DNA of 64,000 bases, taken from positions 13,660,345 through 13,724,344 of the forward strand of contig CM075760.1 in assembly GCA_037974335.1 (NCBI GenBank), in the 5' to 3' direction. Under the pieces are notes generated by a model that made no database searches, was not told where the DNA came from, and saw only the letters and a program-made list of their open reading frames with translations. Made by a program: the position numbers and the translations under genes. Origin of the DNA: Prionace glauca. Its lineage: Eukaryota; Chordata; Chondrichthyes; Carcharhiniformes; Carcharhinidae. Position 1 is the first letter of the stretch. Each line of letters begins with the position of its first letter. Below, one piece after another: positions 50,501 to 61,430 of this stretch.

Positions 50501-51934
50501 TGTATCTGTATCTCTCTCTTTCCCTGTATCTGTGTGTGCCTCTCTCTCTATCTGTGTATGTCTCTCTCTCTCTCTCTCTGTATCTCTCTCTCTCTGTATC
50601 TGTGTGTGTCTCGCTCTCTGTATCTGTATCTCTCTCTCTCTCTGTATCTGTGTGTGTCTCTCTCTCTCTGTATCTGTATCTCTCTCTCTCTGTATCTGTG
50701 TCTCTCTCTTTCTCTGTATCTGTGTGTGTGTCTCTCTCTCTCTGTATCTGTCTCTCTCTCTCTCTGTATCTGTGTCACTCTCTCTCTGTATCTGTATGTC
50801 TCTCTTTCTCTTGTATCTGTGTGTCTGTCTCTCTCTCTGTATCTGTGTGTGTCTCTCTCTCTCTGTATCTGTGTGTCTCTCTCTCTCTCATTCTGTATCT
50901 GTATCTCACTCGCTCTCTCTCTCTCTGTATCTCTGTGTCTCCCTCTCTCTCTGTATCTGTGTGTCTCTCTCTCTGACCTGTGTGTCTGTTTCTCTGTATC
51001 TGTGTGTGTCTCTCTCTCTGCATCTGTGTGTGTCTGTCTCTCTGTAACTGTGTGTGTCTGTCTCCCTCTCTGTATCTACATGTCTCTCTCTCTCTGTATC
51101 TGTGTGTCTCTCTCTCTGTATCTGTGTGTCTGTTTCCCTGTATCTGTGTGTGTCTCTCTCTCTGTATCTGTGTTTCTCTCTCTCTCTCTGTATCTGTGTC
51201 TCTCTCTCTCTCTGTATCTGTGTGTCTCTCTCTCTCTCTCTCTGTATCTGTGTGTGTCTCTCTCTCTGTATCTGTGTGTGTCTCTCTCTCTGTATCTGTA
51301 TCTCTCTCACTGTATCTGTGTGTGTGTCTCTCTCTGTAACTGTGTTTCTCTCTCTCTCTGTATCTGTGTATCCCTCTCTCTCTGTATCTGTGTCTCTCTC
51401 TCTATCTGTATCTCTCTCTCTCTGTATCTGTGTGTGTCTCTCTCTCTGTATCTGTCTCTCTCTCTCTCTCTCTGTATCTGTGTGTGTCTCTCTCTCTGTA
51501 AATTTATCTCTCTCTCTCTGTATCTGTGTGTGTGTCTCTGTCTGTATCTGTATCTCTCTCTCTCTCTGTATCTGTGTGTGTGTGTCTCTCTGTATCTGTA
51601 TCTCTCTCTCTCTGTATCTGTCTGTGCCTCTCTCTCTGTATCTGTATCTCTCTCTCTCTCTGTATCTGTGTGTGCCTCTCTCTCTCTCTATATCTGTATC
51701 TCTCTCTCTCTCTGTATCTGTGTGTGTCTCTCTCTCTTTCTGTATCTGTGTCTCTCTCTGTCTCTGTATCTGTGTGTGTCTCTCTCTCTCTGTATCTGTC
51801 TCTCTCTCTCTGTATCTGTGTGTGTCTCTCTCTCTCTGTATCTGTGTGTGTCTCTCTCTCTCTTTCTGTATCTGTATCTCTCTCTCTCTGTATCTGTGTG
51901 TGTCTCTCTCTCTGTATCTGTGTGTGTCTGTATT
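47053..51934 (+). repeat. TN-phase satellite array 7
   Basis: About 4.9 kb. It opens with a truncated leader (TGTCCCTCTCTGTGTTTTCTG, 47053-47073). Internal repeats are marked by TAACTGTGTTTCTC at about 47842, 49028 and 49799 (spacings about 1186 and 771). No gene. Confidence 0.93.
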
Positions 51935-52578
51935 CCAAAATTGCCCCTCAATGTCCCAAGTTGTGAAGGTTGGGGGGATTGTCCATGCTAAATTGCCCCA
52001 GAGATGGAGAGACAGGGATACAGGGGAGCCCGAAACGCTACAGAAACAGGAGAAAGGTTTGAAAATGGAGGAATGTTTCTTATCCATCTATAAAAATAAC
52101 CCACTCTGACAGCAGTTCCATTTCACACTCTCTGCTCAGTCCTGTGATGGGGGGGGTTTAGTGTGGGATCAATGTTTGCTTTTCTCAAACCGCAGTGAGA
52201 TTCCCAACAAGGACAAGAGGTTTCAGTGTTTAATAATGTAAAGATTACAAACACAAAGCAGACAGAGAGTGATGAGACCTCACACCTTCAATGTAGTGAT
52301 TCCCCCAATCTTTCCTTTTGTATATTGCTACCTTCCTCTGTCTGAAGTATTGGAGACGTAGACATTACTGAAACAATTCAATCTCTCGGGACAATCCCTG
52401 TAAACAGCTTCTGGAAACAAATTGACACTTTAATCACCCAAAAAGCTGAATCTCTATTCAAACATCTCCCTCTGCATATCCTTGTAAATGTAAAGATAAT
52501 TCCCATTTCCCCAAAGCAGGAAGATATGGAATGGAATCACCTGAACCTCTCTATCAAAGATAGAAAGTTTCTTTTCTA
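51935..52578 (+). repeat. Spacer core, copy 7 (long class)
   Basis: Same core with an 8-G run after CCTGTGAT, GATCAATG, GTAGACATT with TGAAACAATT, and TTTAATAATG for TTTAAAAATG. It is the most individual copy. Confidence 0.85.
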
Positions 52579-52850
52579 TAAAGTTTATTTATTAGTGTCA
52601 CAAGTAGGTTCACATTAACACTGAAATAAAGTTACTGTGAAAATCCCCTAGTCCCCACACTCCGGCACCTGTTCGGGTTACACTGAGGGAGAATTTAGCA
52701 CAGTCAATACACCCTAACCAGCACATCTTTCAGATTGTGGGAGGAAACTGGAACACCCAGAGGAAACCCACCCAGACACGGGGAGAACATACAGACTCCG
52801 CACAGACAGTGACCCAAGCTGGGAATCAAACCCAGGTCCCTGGAGCTGTG
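52579..52850 (-). mobile_element. tRNA-derived SINE, headless (spacer 7)
   Basis: Same element. The B box is changed here (GGTTTGATTCC, because the plus strand reads GGAATCAAACC). A box absent. Confidence 0.8.
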
Positions 52851-52914
52851 TACACAAGAACATAATAAATAGGAGCAGAATAAATAGGAGCAGGAGTAGG
52901 CCATCTAGCCCTTC
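52851..52914 (-). mobile_element. CR1 LINE 3'-tail fragment (spacer 7)
   Basis: Same tail with an extra ~15-bp local duplication (two AATAAATAGGAGCAG words) and CTTCACGC for CTTCGCGC at the joint. Confidence 0.75.
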
Positions 52915-54106
52915 ACGCACACACACACACAAAGAGAGAAACACACACACACAAAGAGAGAAACACACACACACAAAGAGAGAAACACACACACACAAAG
53001 AGAGAAACACACACTCACAGACACATACAAAGAGAGAAACACAGATACACACAAAGAGAGAAACACACACACACACGCACAAAGACAGAAAGACACACAC
53101 AGAGCAACACACACACAAGGAAATACAAACACAGACAAAGAGAGAAACACACACACCCAAAGAGAGAAACATACACGCACAAAGAGAGAAAAAACACACA
53201 CACACACAAGAGAGAATCACACACACAGAGCAACACACACACACAAAGAGAGAAACACACACGCAGAGCAACACACACACACAAAGAGAGAAACACACAC
53301 ACAGAGCAACACACACACACAAAGAAAGAAACACACACACACGCACAAAGACAGACAGACACACACAGAGCAGCACACACACAGAAATACAAACACGCAC
53401 ACAGAAACACACACACCCAAAGAGAGAAACACACACGCATAAAGAGAGAAAAAACACACACACACAAGAGAGAATAACACACACAGAGCAACACACACAC
53501 AAAGAGAGAAACACACACACACACAAAGAGAGAAGCGCGCACACACACACGGAGAAATACACACGCAAAGAGAGAAACACACACACAGAAACACACACAC
53601 ACACAAAGAGAGAAATACACACACACAGAAACACTCACACACACAAAGAGAGAAATACACACACACAGAAACACTCACACACACAAAGAGAAAAACACAC
53701 AAACATAAAGAGAGAAGCACACACACATACAGACAGAGAAACACACACACGCACACACACACAAGGAGAGAAGCACAACCACACACACACAGAAAAATAC
53801 ACACCACAAAGAGAGAAACACACACACAAACAGAGCGAGAGAAAGAGAAACACATGCACACACACACACACACAGAAATACAAACACACACACAGAAACA
53901 CACACAAAGAGAGAAACACACACACAAAGACACACAGAAACACACTCATATACAAAGAGAGAAACACACACACAGAGAAACATAGAGAAACACACACACC
54001 AAGAAACACACACACGTACACAGAAACACACACACATACACAGAAATACACACACACAAAACACACGCACTTAAAGAGGGAAACACACACACACACACAC
54101 ACACAC
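52915..54106 (+). repeat. Long AN-phase block, spacer 7
   Basis: About 1.19 kb of alternating-A repeat, close to the block of spacer 6. It has an extra duplicated part rich in AGAGCAACAC near 53225-53320. It ends at the second copy of the plus-strand LINE fragment. Confidence 0.9.
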
Positions 54107-54440
54107 GTCAATACCTTGTATCAAAGGTAGGGGAGTCTAAAACTAGAGGGGATAGGTTTAAGGTGAGAGGGGAGAGATACAAAAGTGTCCAGAGGGGCAA
54201 TTTTTCCACCCAGAGGGTGGTGAGTGTCTGGAACAAGCTGCCAGAGGTAATAGTAGAGAGGGATACAATCTTGTCTTCTAAAAAATATTGAGACAGTTCC
54301 ATGGGTGCGATGGGTACAGAGGGATATGGGCCAAATGTGGGCCATTGGGATTAGCTTAGGAGTTAAAAAAGGGGCAGCATGGGCAAGTGGGGCCGAAGGG
54401 CCTGTTTCCATGCTGTAAACCTCTGTGACTTTATGACTTA
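54107..54440 (+). mobile_element. LINE C-terminus and 3' end, plus strand (unit 7)
   Basis: Near-identical copy of 45313-45644. It encodes the same NFSTQRVVSVWNKLP motif and then a stop, with the same 3' UTR and tail. Confidence 0.75.
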
Positions 54441-54634
54441 CCTTCTCGCTCCCTCTGGTCTCTCTGCCTTCTCTCCTCACCACATTTCTCTATCCTGTCT
54501 CTCACCAAACCAAACAACATCCTTGTAAATCTCCTCTGTACCCTCTCAATAGCTTCTACATCTTTCCTATAGTGAGGCAACCAGAACTGCGCACAATACT
54601 GTAAATGAGGCCTGACAAGGGTCTTATAAAGTTG
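54441..54634 (-). mobile_element. CR1-like reverse transcriptase fragment, minus strand (unit 7)
   Basis: Copy of 45645-45840. On the minus strand it reads LVRPHLQYCAQFWLPHYRKD, then the ERVQRRFTRML segment. The Q and L differ from E and S in the other copy. Confidence 0.75.
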
Positions 54635-54758
54635 CTCTGTGTATGTGTGTGTTTCTCGCTCTGTGTGTGTTCTCGCTTTGTGTGTGTGTTTCTCTTTTTC
54701 TGTTTGTGTGTTTTTCTCTTTGGGTGTTTGTGTGTTTCTCTCTTTGTGACTGTGTGTG

Positions 54759-54793
<35 letters not shown>

Positions 54794-55199
54794 TGCTCTG
54801 TGCGTGTATGTGTTTCTCACTCTGTGTATGATTCTCACTTTGTGTGTGTATGTTTCTCTCTTTGTGTTTGTGTGTTTCTCTCTTTGGGTGTGTGTGTTTC
54901 TCTCTTTGGGTGTGTGTGTTTCTCTCTTCATGTATGTGTGTGTTTCTGTGTGTGTGTTTCTCTCTTTGCGTGTGTGTGTGTTTCTCTCTTTGCGTGTGTG
55001 TGTTTTGCTCTTTGTGACTGTATGTGTTTCTGTGTGTGCGTGCGTGTGTTGCTCTGCACATTTGTGTGTTTCTCTCTTTGTGTGTGCGTGTGTTTCTCTC
55101 TTTGTGTGTGTGTTTTTGTCTTTGTGTGTGTGTTTCTGTGTGTGTGTGTGTGTGTTTCTGTGTGTATGAGTGTTTATCTCTTTGTGTGTGTGTGTGTCT
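54635..55199 (-). repeat. Inverted AN block (TG/TTTCTC), unit 8
   Basis: About 565 bp of TGTGTGTTTCTCTCTTTG type, the reverse complement of the AN block words. It is longer than its counterpart at 45841 by several extra TTTCTCTCTTTGGGTGTG units (about 54850-55190). Confidence 0.8.
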
Positions 55200-56365
55200 C
55201 TCTCTGTCTCTCATTCTGCTTCTCTCTCTCTGTGTCTCTGTATCTGCGAGTGTGTGTGTGTCTCTCTCTGCGTCTCTGTGTGTGCCTCACAGTATCTGTG
55301 TGTGTGTCTCTCTCTCACTCTATCTGTATGTCTCTCTGTCTGTATCTGTTGTGTCTATCTCTCGCTGCATCTGTGTGTGTGTGTCTCTGTATCTCTCTAT
55401 CCCTCTCTCTCTGTATCTGTGTGTCTCTGTCTCTCTGTATCTGTGTGTGTCTCTCTCTGTATCTGTGTCTGTCTCTCTCTTTGTATCTGTGTGTCTCTCA
55501 CTCTATCTGTATGTCTCCATCTCTCTGTATCTGTCTCTGTCTCTTTCTTTCTCTCTGTCTCTCCCTGTCTCTCTCTCTCTCTGTCTGTCTTTCTCTGTCT
55601 GTCTATGTATGACACTCTCTCTCTGCATCTCTCTCTTTCACTCTCTGTGTCTCACTCTGTCTCTTTCTCTCTCTCTGGGTGGGTATCTCTCTGTCTCTGG
55701 GTGTGTGTGTGTGTGTGTGTCTCTCTGTCTCTCTGTTTATCTGTTTCTCTCTCTGTATCTGCGTCTCTCTATCTCTCTCTGCCTGTCTGTCTCTCTCTCT
55801 CTATCGGTGTCACTCTGTCTGTATCTGTCTCTCCCCCTTTCACTCTGTATCTGTGCATCTCTCTCTCTCTCTATCTGTATCTGTCTCACTCTCAGCATCT
55901 GTCTCTCTCTCTCTTTGTGTGTGTCTCTTCCTGTGTGTGTCTCTCTCTCTGTATCTGTGTGTGTCTCTCTCTCTGTAACTGTGTGTGTCTCTCTCCCTCT
56001 CTGTATCTGTGTGTGTCTCTCTCTCTGTATCTGTGTGTGTCTCTCTCTCTGTAACTGTGTGTGTCTCTCTCACTCTGTCTGTCTGTCTTTCTCTGTATCT
56101 GTATTGTCTCTCTCTCTCTCTCTGTATCTGTCTGTGTCTCTCTCTCTGTATCTGTCTCTCTCTCTGTATCTGTCCGTCTCTCTCTCTCTGTATCTGTCTG
56201 TGTCTCTCTCTCTGTATCTGTCGGTCTCTCTCTCTCTCTGTATCCGTGTCTGTGTCTCTCTCTCACTCTGTTGTGTGTGTCTCTCTCTCTGTATCCTTGT
56301 TTTTGTCTCTCTCTTTGTCAGTCTGTATCTGTGTCTCTCTGTATCTGTGTGTTTCTTTATATATG
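55200..56365 (+). repeat. Variant TC/TG subarray, unit 8
   Basis: Paralogue of 46060-47052 at an offset of about 9297. It has the same GGGTGGGTATCTC word and an adjacent (TG)n run near 55700-55720. It leads into a complete leader. Confidence 0.8.
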
Positions 56366-59300
56366 TGTCCCTCTCTGTGTTTTTTCTGTCTCTCTGTACC
56401 TGTTTGTCTCTGTCTCTGTATCGCTGTGTCTCTGTATCTGTGTGTCCCTCTCTGTATTTCCCTGAGTCTCTCTGTTTCCACGTCTGTGTGTCTGTCACTG
56501 TATTTCTCCCTCTGTTGTCTCTCTCTGTGTATCTGTGTGTGTCTTTCTCTCTCTGTATCTGTGTGTGTCTCTCTCTCTGTGTATCTGTGTGTGTCTCTCT
56601 CTCTGTATCAGTGAGTCTCTCTCACTCTCTTTCTGTATCTGTATCTCTCTGCCTCTCTCTCTCTCTGTATCTGTGTGTGTCTCTCTCTCTCTGTATCTGT
56701 GTCTCTCTCTCTCTCTCTCTGTATCTGTGTGTGTCTCTCTCTCTCTCTGTATCTGTGTATGTCTCCCTCTCTCTGTATCTGTGTGTGTCTCTCTCTCTGT
56801 ATCTGTCTCTCTCTCTCTCTGTATCTGTGTGTGTCTCTCTCTCTCTGTATCTGTGTGTCTCTCTCTCTGTATCTGTGTGTCTGTTTCTCTGTATCTGTGT
56901 GTGTGTCTCTCTCTGTATCTGTGTTTCTCTCTCTCTCTCTGTATCTGTGTCTCTCTCTCTCTCTGTATCTGTGTCTCTCTCTCTCTCTCTCTGTATCTGT
57001 GTGTGTGTCTCTCTCTCTGTATCGGTGTGTGTCTCTCTCTCTGTATCTCTGTGTGTCTCTCTCTCTGTATCTCTCTCTCTCTCTGTATCTGTGTGTCTCT
57101 CTCTCTCTGTATCTGTGTGTGTCTCTCTCTGTATCTCTCTCTCTCTCTGTATCTGTGTGTCTCTCTCTCTCTGTATCTGTGTGTGTCTCTCTCTCTGTAT
57201 CTGTCTCTCTCTCTCTCTGTATATGTGTGTCTCACTCTCTCTCTGTATCTGTGTGTGTCTCTCTCTGTATCTGTGTGTGTCTCTCCCTCTGTATCTGTAT
57301 CTCTCACTCTGTATCTGTGTGTGTGTCTCTCTCTGTATCTGTCTCTCTCTCTGTATCTGTGTGTGTCTCTCTCTCTCTGTATCTGTCTCTCTCTCTCTGT
57401 ATCTGTGTGTGTCTCTCTCTCTCTGTATCTGTCTCTCTCTCTCTGTATCTGTCTCTCTCTCTCTGTATCTGTCTCTCTCTCTCTCTCTGTATCTGTCTGT
57501 GCCTCTCTCTCTCTGTATCTGTATCTGTCTCTCTCTGTATCTGTGTGTGTCTCTCTCTCTGTATCTGTGTGTCTCTCTCTCTGTATCTGTGTGTGTCTCT
57601 CTCTCTGTATCAGTGTGTGTCTCTATCTCTGTATCTGTCTCTCTCTCTCTCTCTGTATCTGTCTCTCTCTCTCTCTCTGTATCTGTGTCTCTCTCTCTCT
57701 CTCTCTGTATCTATGTGTCTCTCTCTCTGTATCTGTGTGTCTGTTTCTCTGTATCTGTGTGTGTCTCTCTCTCTGTATCTGTGTTTCTCTCTCTCTCTCT
57801 CTGTATCTGTGTGTCTCTCTCTCTCTGTATCTGTGTGTGTCTCTCACTCTCTGTATCTGTGTGTCTCTCTCTCTCTCTGTATCTGTGTGTGTCTCTCTCT
57901 CTCTGTATCTGTGTGTGTCTCTCTCTCTGTATGTGTGTCTCTCTCTCTCTGTATCTGTCTCTCTCTCTCTCTCTGTATCTGTGTCTCTCTCTCTCTGTAT
58001 CTGTGTGTGTCTCTCTCTCTGTATCTGTCTCTCTCTCTCTCTGTATCTGTGTGTCTCACTCTCTCTCTGTATCTGTGTGTGTCTCTCTCTCTGTATCTGT
58101 GTGTGTTTCTCTCTCTGTATCTGTATCTCTCTCTCTCTGTATCCGTGTGTGTGTCGCTCTCTGTATCTGTGTTTCTCTCTCTCTCTCTCTGTATCTGTGT
58201 ATCTCTCTCTCTCTGTATCTGTGTCTTTCTCTCTATCTGTATCTCACTCTCTCTGTATTTGTGTGTGTGTCTCTCTCTCCGTATCTGTGTGTCTCTCTCT
58301 GTATCTGTATCTCTCTCTATCTCTGTATCTGTGTGTGTGTGTCTCTCTGTATCTGTATCTCTCTCTCTCTCTGTATGTGTGTGTGTCTCTCTCTCTCTGT
58401 ATCTGTGTGTGTCTCTCTCTCTGTATCTGTCTCTCTCTCTCTGTATCTGTGTGTCTCTCTCTCTCTGTATTTGTGTGTGTCTCTCTCTCTGTATCTGTCT
58501 CTCACTCTCTTTCTGTATCTGTATCTCTCTGGCTCTCTCTCTCTCTGTATCTGTGTGTGTGTCTCTCTCTCTGTATCTGTATCTCTCTCTCTCTCTGTAT
58601 CTGTGTGTGTGTCTCTCTCTGTATCTGTATCTCTCCCTCTCTCTGTATTTGTGTGTGTGTGTCTCTCTGTATCTGTATCTCTCCCTCTCTCTGTATTTGT
58701 GTGTGTGTGTCTCTCTGTATCTGTATCTCTCTCTCTCTCTGTATCTGTGTGTGCATCTCTCTGTATCTGTGTATGTCTCTCTCTCTCTCTCTGTATCTGT
58801 ATCTCTCTCTCTCTGTATCTGTTTGTGTCTCTCTCTCTGTATCTGTATCTCTCTCTCTCTGTATCTGTGTGTGTGCCTCTCTCTCTTTATCTGTGTGTGC
58901 CTCTCTCTCTCTATATCTGTATCTCTCTCTCTGTCTGTATCTGTGAGTGCCTCTCTCTCTCTCTGTTTCTGTATCTCTCTCTCTCTCTCTGTATCTGTGT
59001 GTGTCTCTCTCTGAATCTGTATCTCTCTCTCTCTGTGATTCTGTGTCTCTCTCTGTCTCTGTATCTGTGTGTCTCTCTCTCTGTCTCTGTATCTGTCTCT
59101 CTCTCTGTTTCTCTCTCTCTGTACCTGTGTCACTCTCTCTCTCTCTCTCTGTATCTGTGTCACTCTCTCTCTGTATCTACGTGTCCCTGTTTCTCTTGTA
59201 TCTGTGTGTGTCTCTCTTTCTGTAACTGTGTGTCTCTCTCTCTCTGTATCTGTGTGTTTTTTCTCTCTCTCTTTCTGTATCTGTATCTCTCTTGCTCTCT

Positions 59301-60460
59301 CTCTCTCTGTATCTCTGTGTGTCTCTCTCTCTCTCTCTGTATCTGTGTGTGTCTCTCTCGGTGTATCTGTGTGTCTTTCTCTCTCTGTGTATCTGTGTGT
59401 GTCTCTCTCTCTGTATCAGTGTGTCTGTCTCACTTTCTTTCTGTATCTGTATCTCTCTGGCTCTCTCTCTCTCTGTATATGTGTGTGTGTCTCTCTCTTT
59501 GTATCTGTGTGTCTCTCTCTCTCTCTGTATCTGTGTCTCTCTCTCTATCTGTATCTCACTCTCTCTCTGTATCTATGTGTGTGTCTCTCTCTCTGTATCT
59601 GTGTGTGTCTCTCTTTTGTATCTGTATCTCTCTCTCTCTGTATCTGTGTGTGTGTCTCTCTCGGTATCTGTATCTCTCTCTATCTCTGTATCTGTGTGTG
59701 TGTGTCTCTCTGTATCTGTATCTCTCTGTCTCTGTATCTTTATGTGCCTCTCTCTCTCTGTATCTGTGTATGTCTCTCTCTCTCTGTATCTGTGTGTGTG
59801 TCTCTCTCTGTATCTGTCTCTCTCTCTCTCTGTATCTGTGTCTCTCTCTCTCTCTCTCTGTATCTGTGTGTCTCTCTCTCTGTATCTGTGTGTCTCTCTG
59901 TATCTGTGTGTGTCTCTCTCTCTGTATCTGTGTTTCTCTCTCTCTCTCTCTGTATCTGTGTCTCTCTCTCTCTGTATCTCTGTGTGTCTCTCTCTCTCTG
60001 TATCTGTGTCTCTCTCTCTCTCTCTGTGTATCTGTGTGTGTCTCTCTCTGTATCTGTGAGTGTCTCTCTCTCTGTATCTGTGTGTGTCTCTCTCTCTGTA
60101 TCTGTCTCTCTCTCTCTCTCTGTATCTGTGTCTCTCCCTCTCTGTATCTGTGTGTGTCTCTCTCTCTGTATCTGTCTCTCTCTCTCTCTGTATCTGTGTG
60201 TCTCACTCTCTCTCTGTATCTGTGTGTGTCTCTCTCTCTGTATCTGTGTATGTCTCTCTCTCTCTGTATCTGTGTGTATGTCTCTCTCTGTATCTGTCTG
60301 TCTCTCTCTCTCTGTATCTGTGTGTCTCTCTCTCTCTCTGTATCTGTCTGTCTCTCTCTCTCTGTATCTGTGTGTCTCTCTCTCTCTCTGTATCTGTGTG
60401 TCTCTCTCTCTGTATCTGCGTCTCTCTCTCTCTGTATGTGTGTGTGTGTCTCTGTGTGTA
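56366..60460 (+). repeat. TN-phase satellite array 8 (last array)
   Basis: About 4.1 kb. It opens with a leader (56366-56520) carrying TATCGCTGTG and TTTCCACGTCTG variants and a shortened TTTCCCTGAGTC. It ends at TGTGTGTATCATTGATC near 60460 without a spacer, which marks the edge of the satellite locus. Confidence 0.95.
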
Positions 60461-60676
60461 TCATTGATCAACAATTCTGGTGCTCCAGTGAGCACCTCAG
60501 AAGATAAACACTGGTCACGGCTGACAGAGTAACCGTTGTTGTCCAATCTTTATATGTCCTGTTTGTGAACAGAACTCCCATTTACCTGACGAAGGAGCAG
60601 CGCTCCGAAAGCTAATGGCTTTTGTTACCAAATAAACCGATTGGACTTTAAACTGGAGTTGTGAGACTTCTTACAG
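60461..60676 (+). repeat. Flank: dispersed repeat 3' end
   Basis: About 80 bp of unrecognised sequence, then a segment with GACGAAGGAGCAGCGCTCCG, CAAATAAACC and TTGTGAGACTTCTTAC. I recognise this as a common elasmobranch interspersed repeat but cannot name its class. It sits between the satellite and a LINE. Confidence 0.55.
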
Positions 60677-60898
60677 GGGAGGTCACAGAGAGTTTGAGAA
60701 TAGGCAGTATTTTTCCTTTGTTTAAGAAGGGTACCAAGGATAATCCAGGTAATTACAGTCCGGTTAGCCTTACTTCAGCGGTCGGGAATTGATTGGAGAG
60801 GATTTTTCGAGACAGGGTTTACTCCCACTTGTAAATAAGGGGCCGTATTAGCGAGAGGAAACATGGTTTTGTGAAGGGGAGGTCGTGTCTTATCAGAA
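60677..60898 (+). mobile_element. CR1-like LINE, part 1 (RT N-terminal motifs)
   Basis: On the plus strand it reads FKKGTKDNPGNYSPVSLTS followed by LERIFRDRVYSHL and HGFVKGRSCLIR. These are the early reverse transcriptase blocks of CR1-type LINEs. In-frame stops and shifts are present, so the element is dead. It is interrupted by an insertion from about 60899 to 61430 and resumes at 61431. Confidence 0.75.
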
Positions 60899-61160
60899 CA
60901 AAGAACAACACAGCACGGGAAACAGACCCTCCAGCACAACAAGCCCGCGCTGCCATTTTAACATTGAGTTCCCTCCTCCACCCATGACCTTTGTCTACAC
61001 CTATTGGAGAAGATTGAGGGAAGGCTAATTTAGGGACAATTTGTTGCACCAATCAGCCTAAGAGCACATTTTTGAGATGTGGGAGGAAAGCGGAGCACCC
61101 GGAGAAAACCCACGCAATTACGGGAAGAATGTGTAAACTCCCACAGACAATGGCCCAAAT
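60899..61160 (-). mobile_element. Insertion with CR1-type tail and diverged SINE body
   Basis: It opens with AAAGAACAACACAGCACGGG, a CR1-like tail in minus orientation. A diverged minus-strand SINE body follows at about 61013-61155 (GTGGGAGGAAAGCGGAGCAC), the same body type as in the satellite spacers but more decayed and without a B box. It splits the host LINE. Confidence 0.6.
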
Positions 61161-61430
61161 CCATGTATCTGCACAGCAAACAGTGATAGTCACCGAGTTC
61201 TCGTGTTGCCCGCCAGTTTAAGCGTACACTAACGACGTGAAGCACTAGGCAACTCTCGAAGCAACATCCAAGGGCAGCCCTTGCACGACCCACCGCGTGT
61301 ATGCCCCTTGTTGGTCAATAAGGTAGACTGAATGTCCTGTGAAGTAAAAGAAAAGGCATCATTAAACATGTGAAACTTAGTCTTTTTTTATTAATTTTAA
61401 CTAATTTAATCGAGTTTTTTTTTAAGTAAG
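61161..61430. other. Unclassified sequence inside the LINE
   Basis: About 270 bp with T-runs (61381-61425). No coding motif, RNA gene or clear repeat is recognised. It may be the rest of the insertion or decayed LINE. Confidence 0.4.

Noticed and set aside
1-60460. CRISPR array or prokaryotic repeat system
   Set aside because: There are no constant-length direct repeats with unique spacers and no cas-like genes. LINE and SINE content shows a vertebrate genome.
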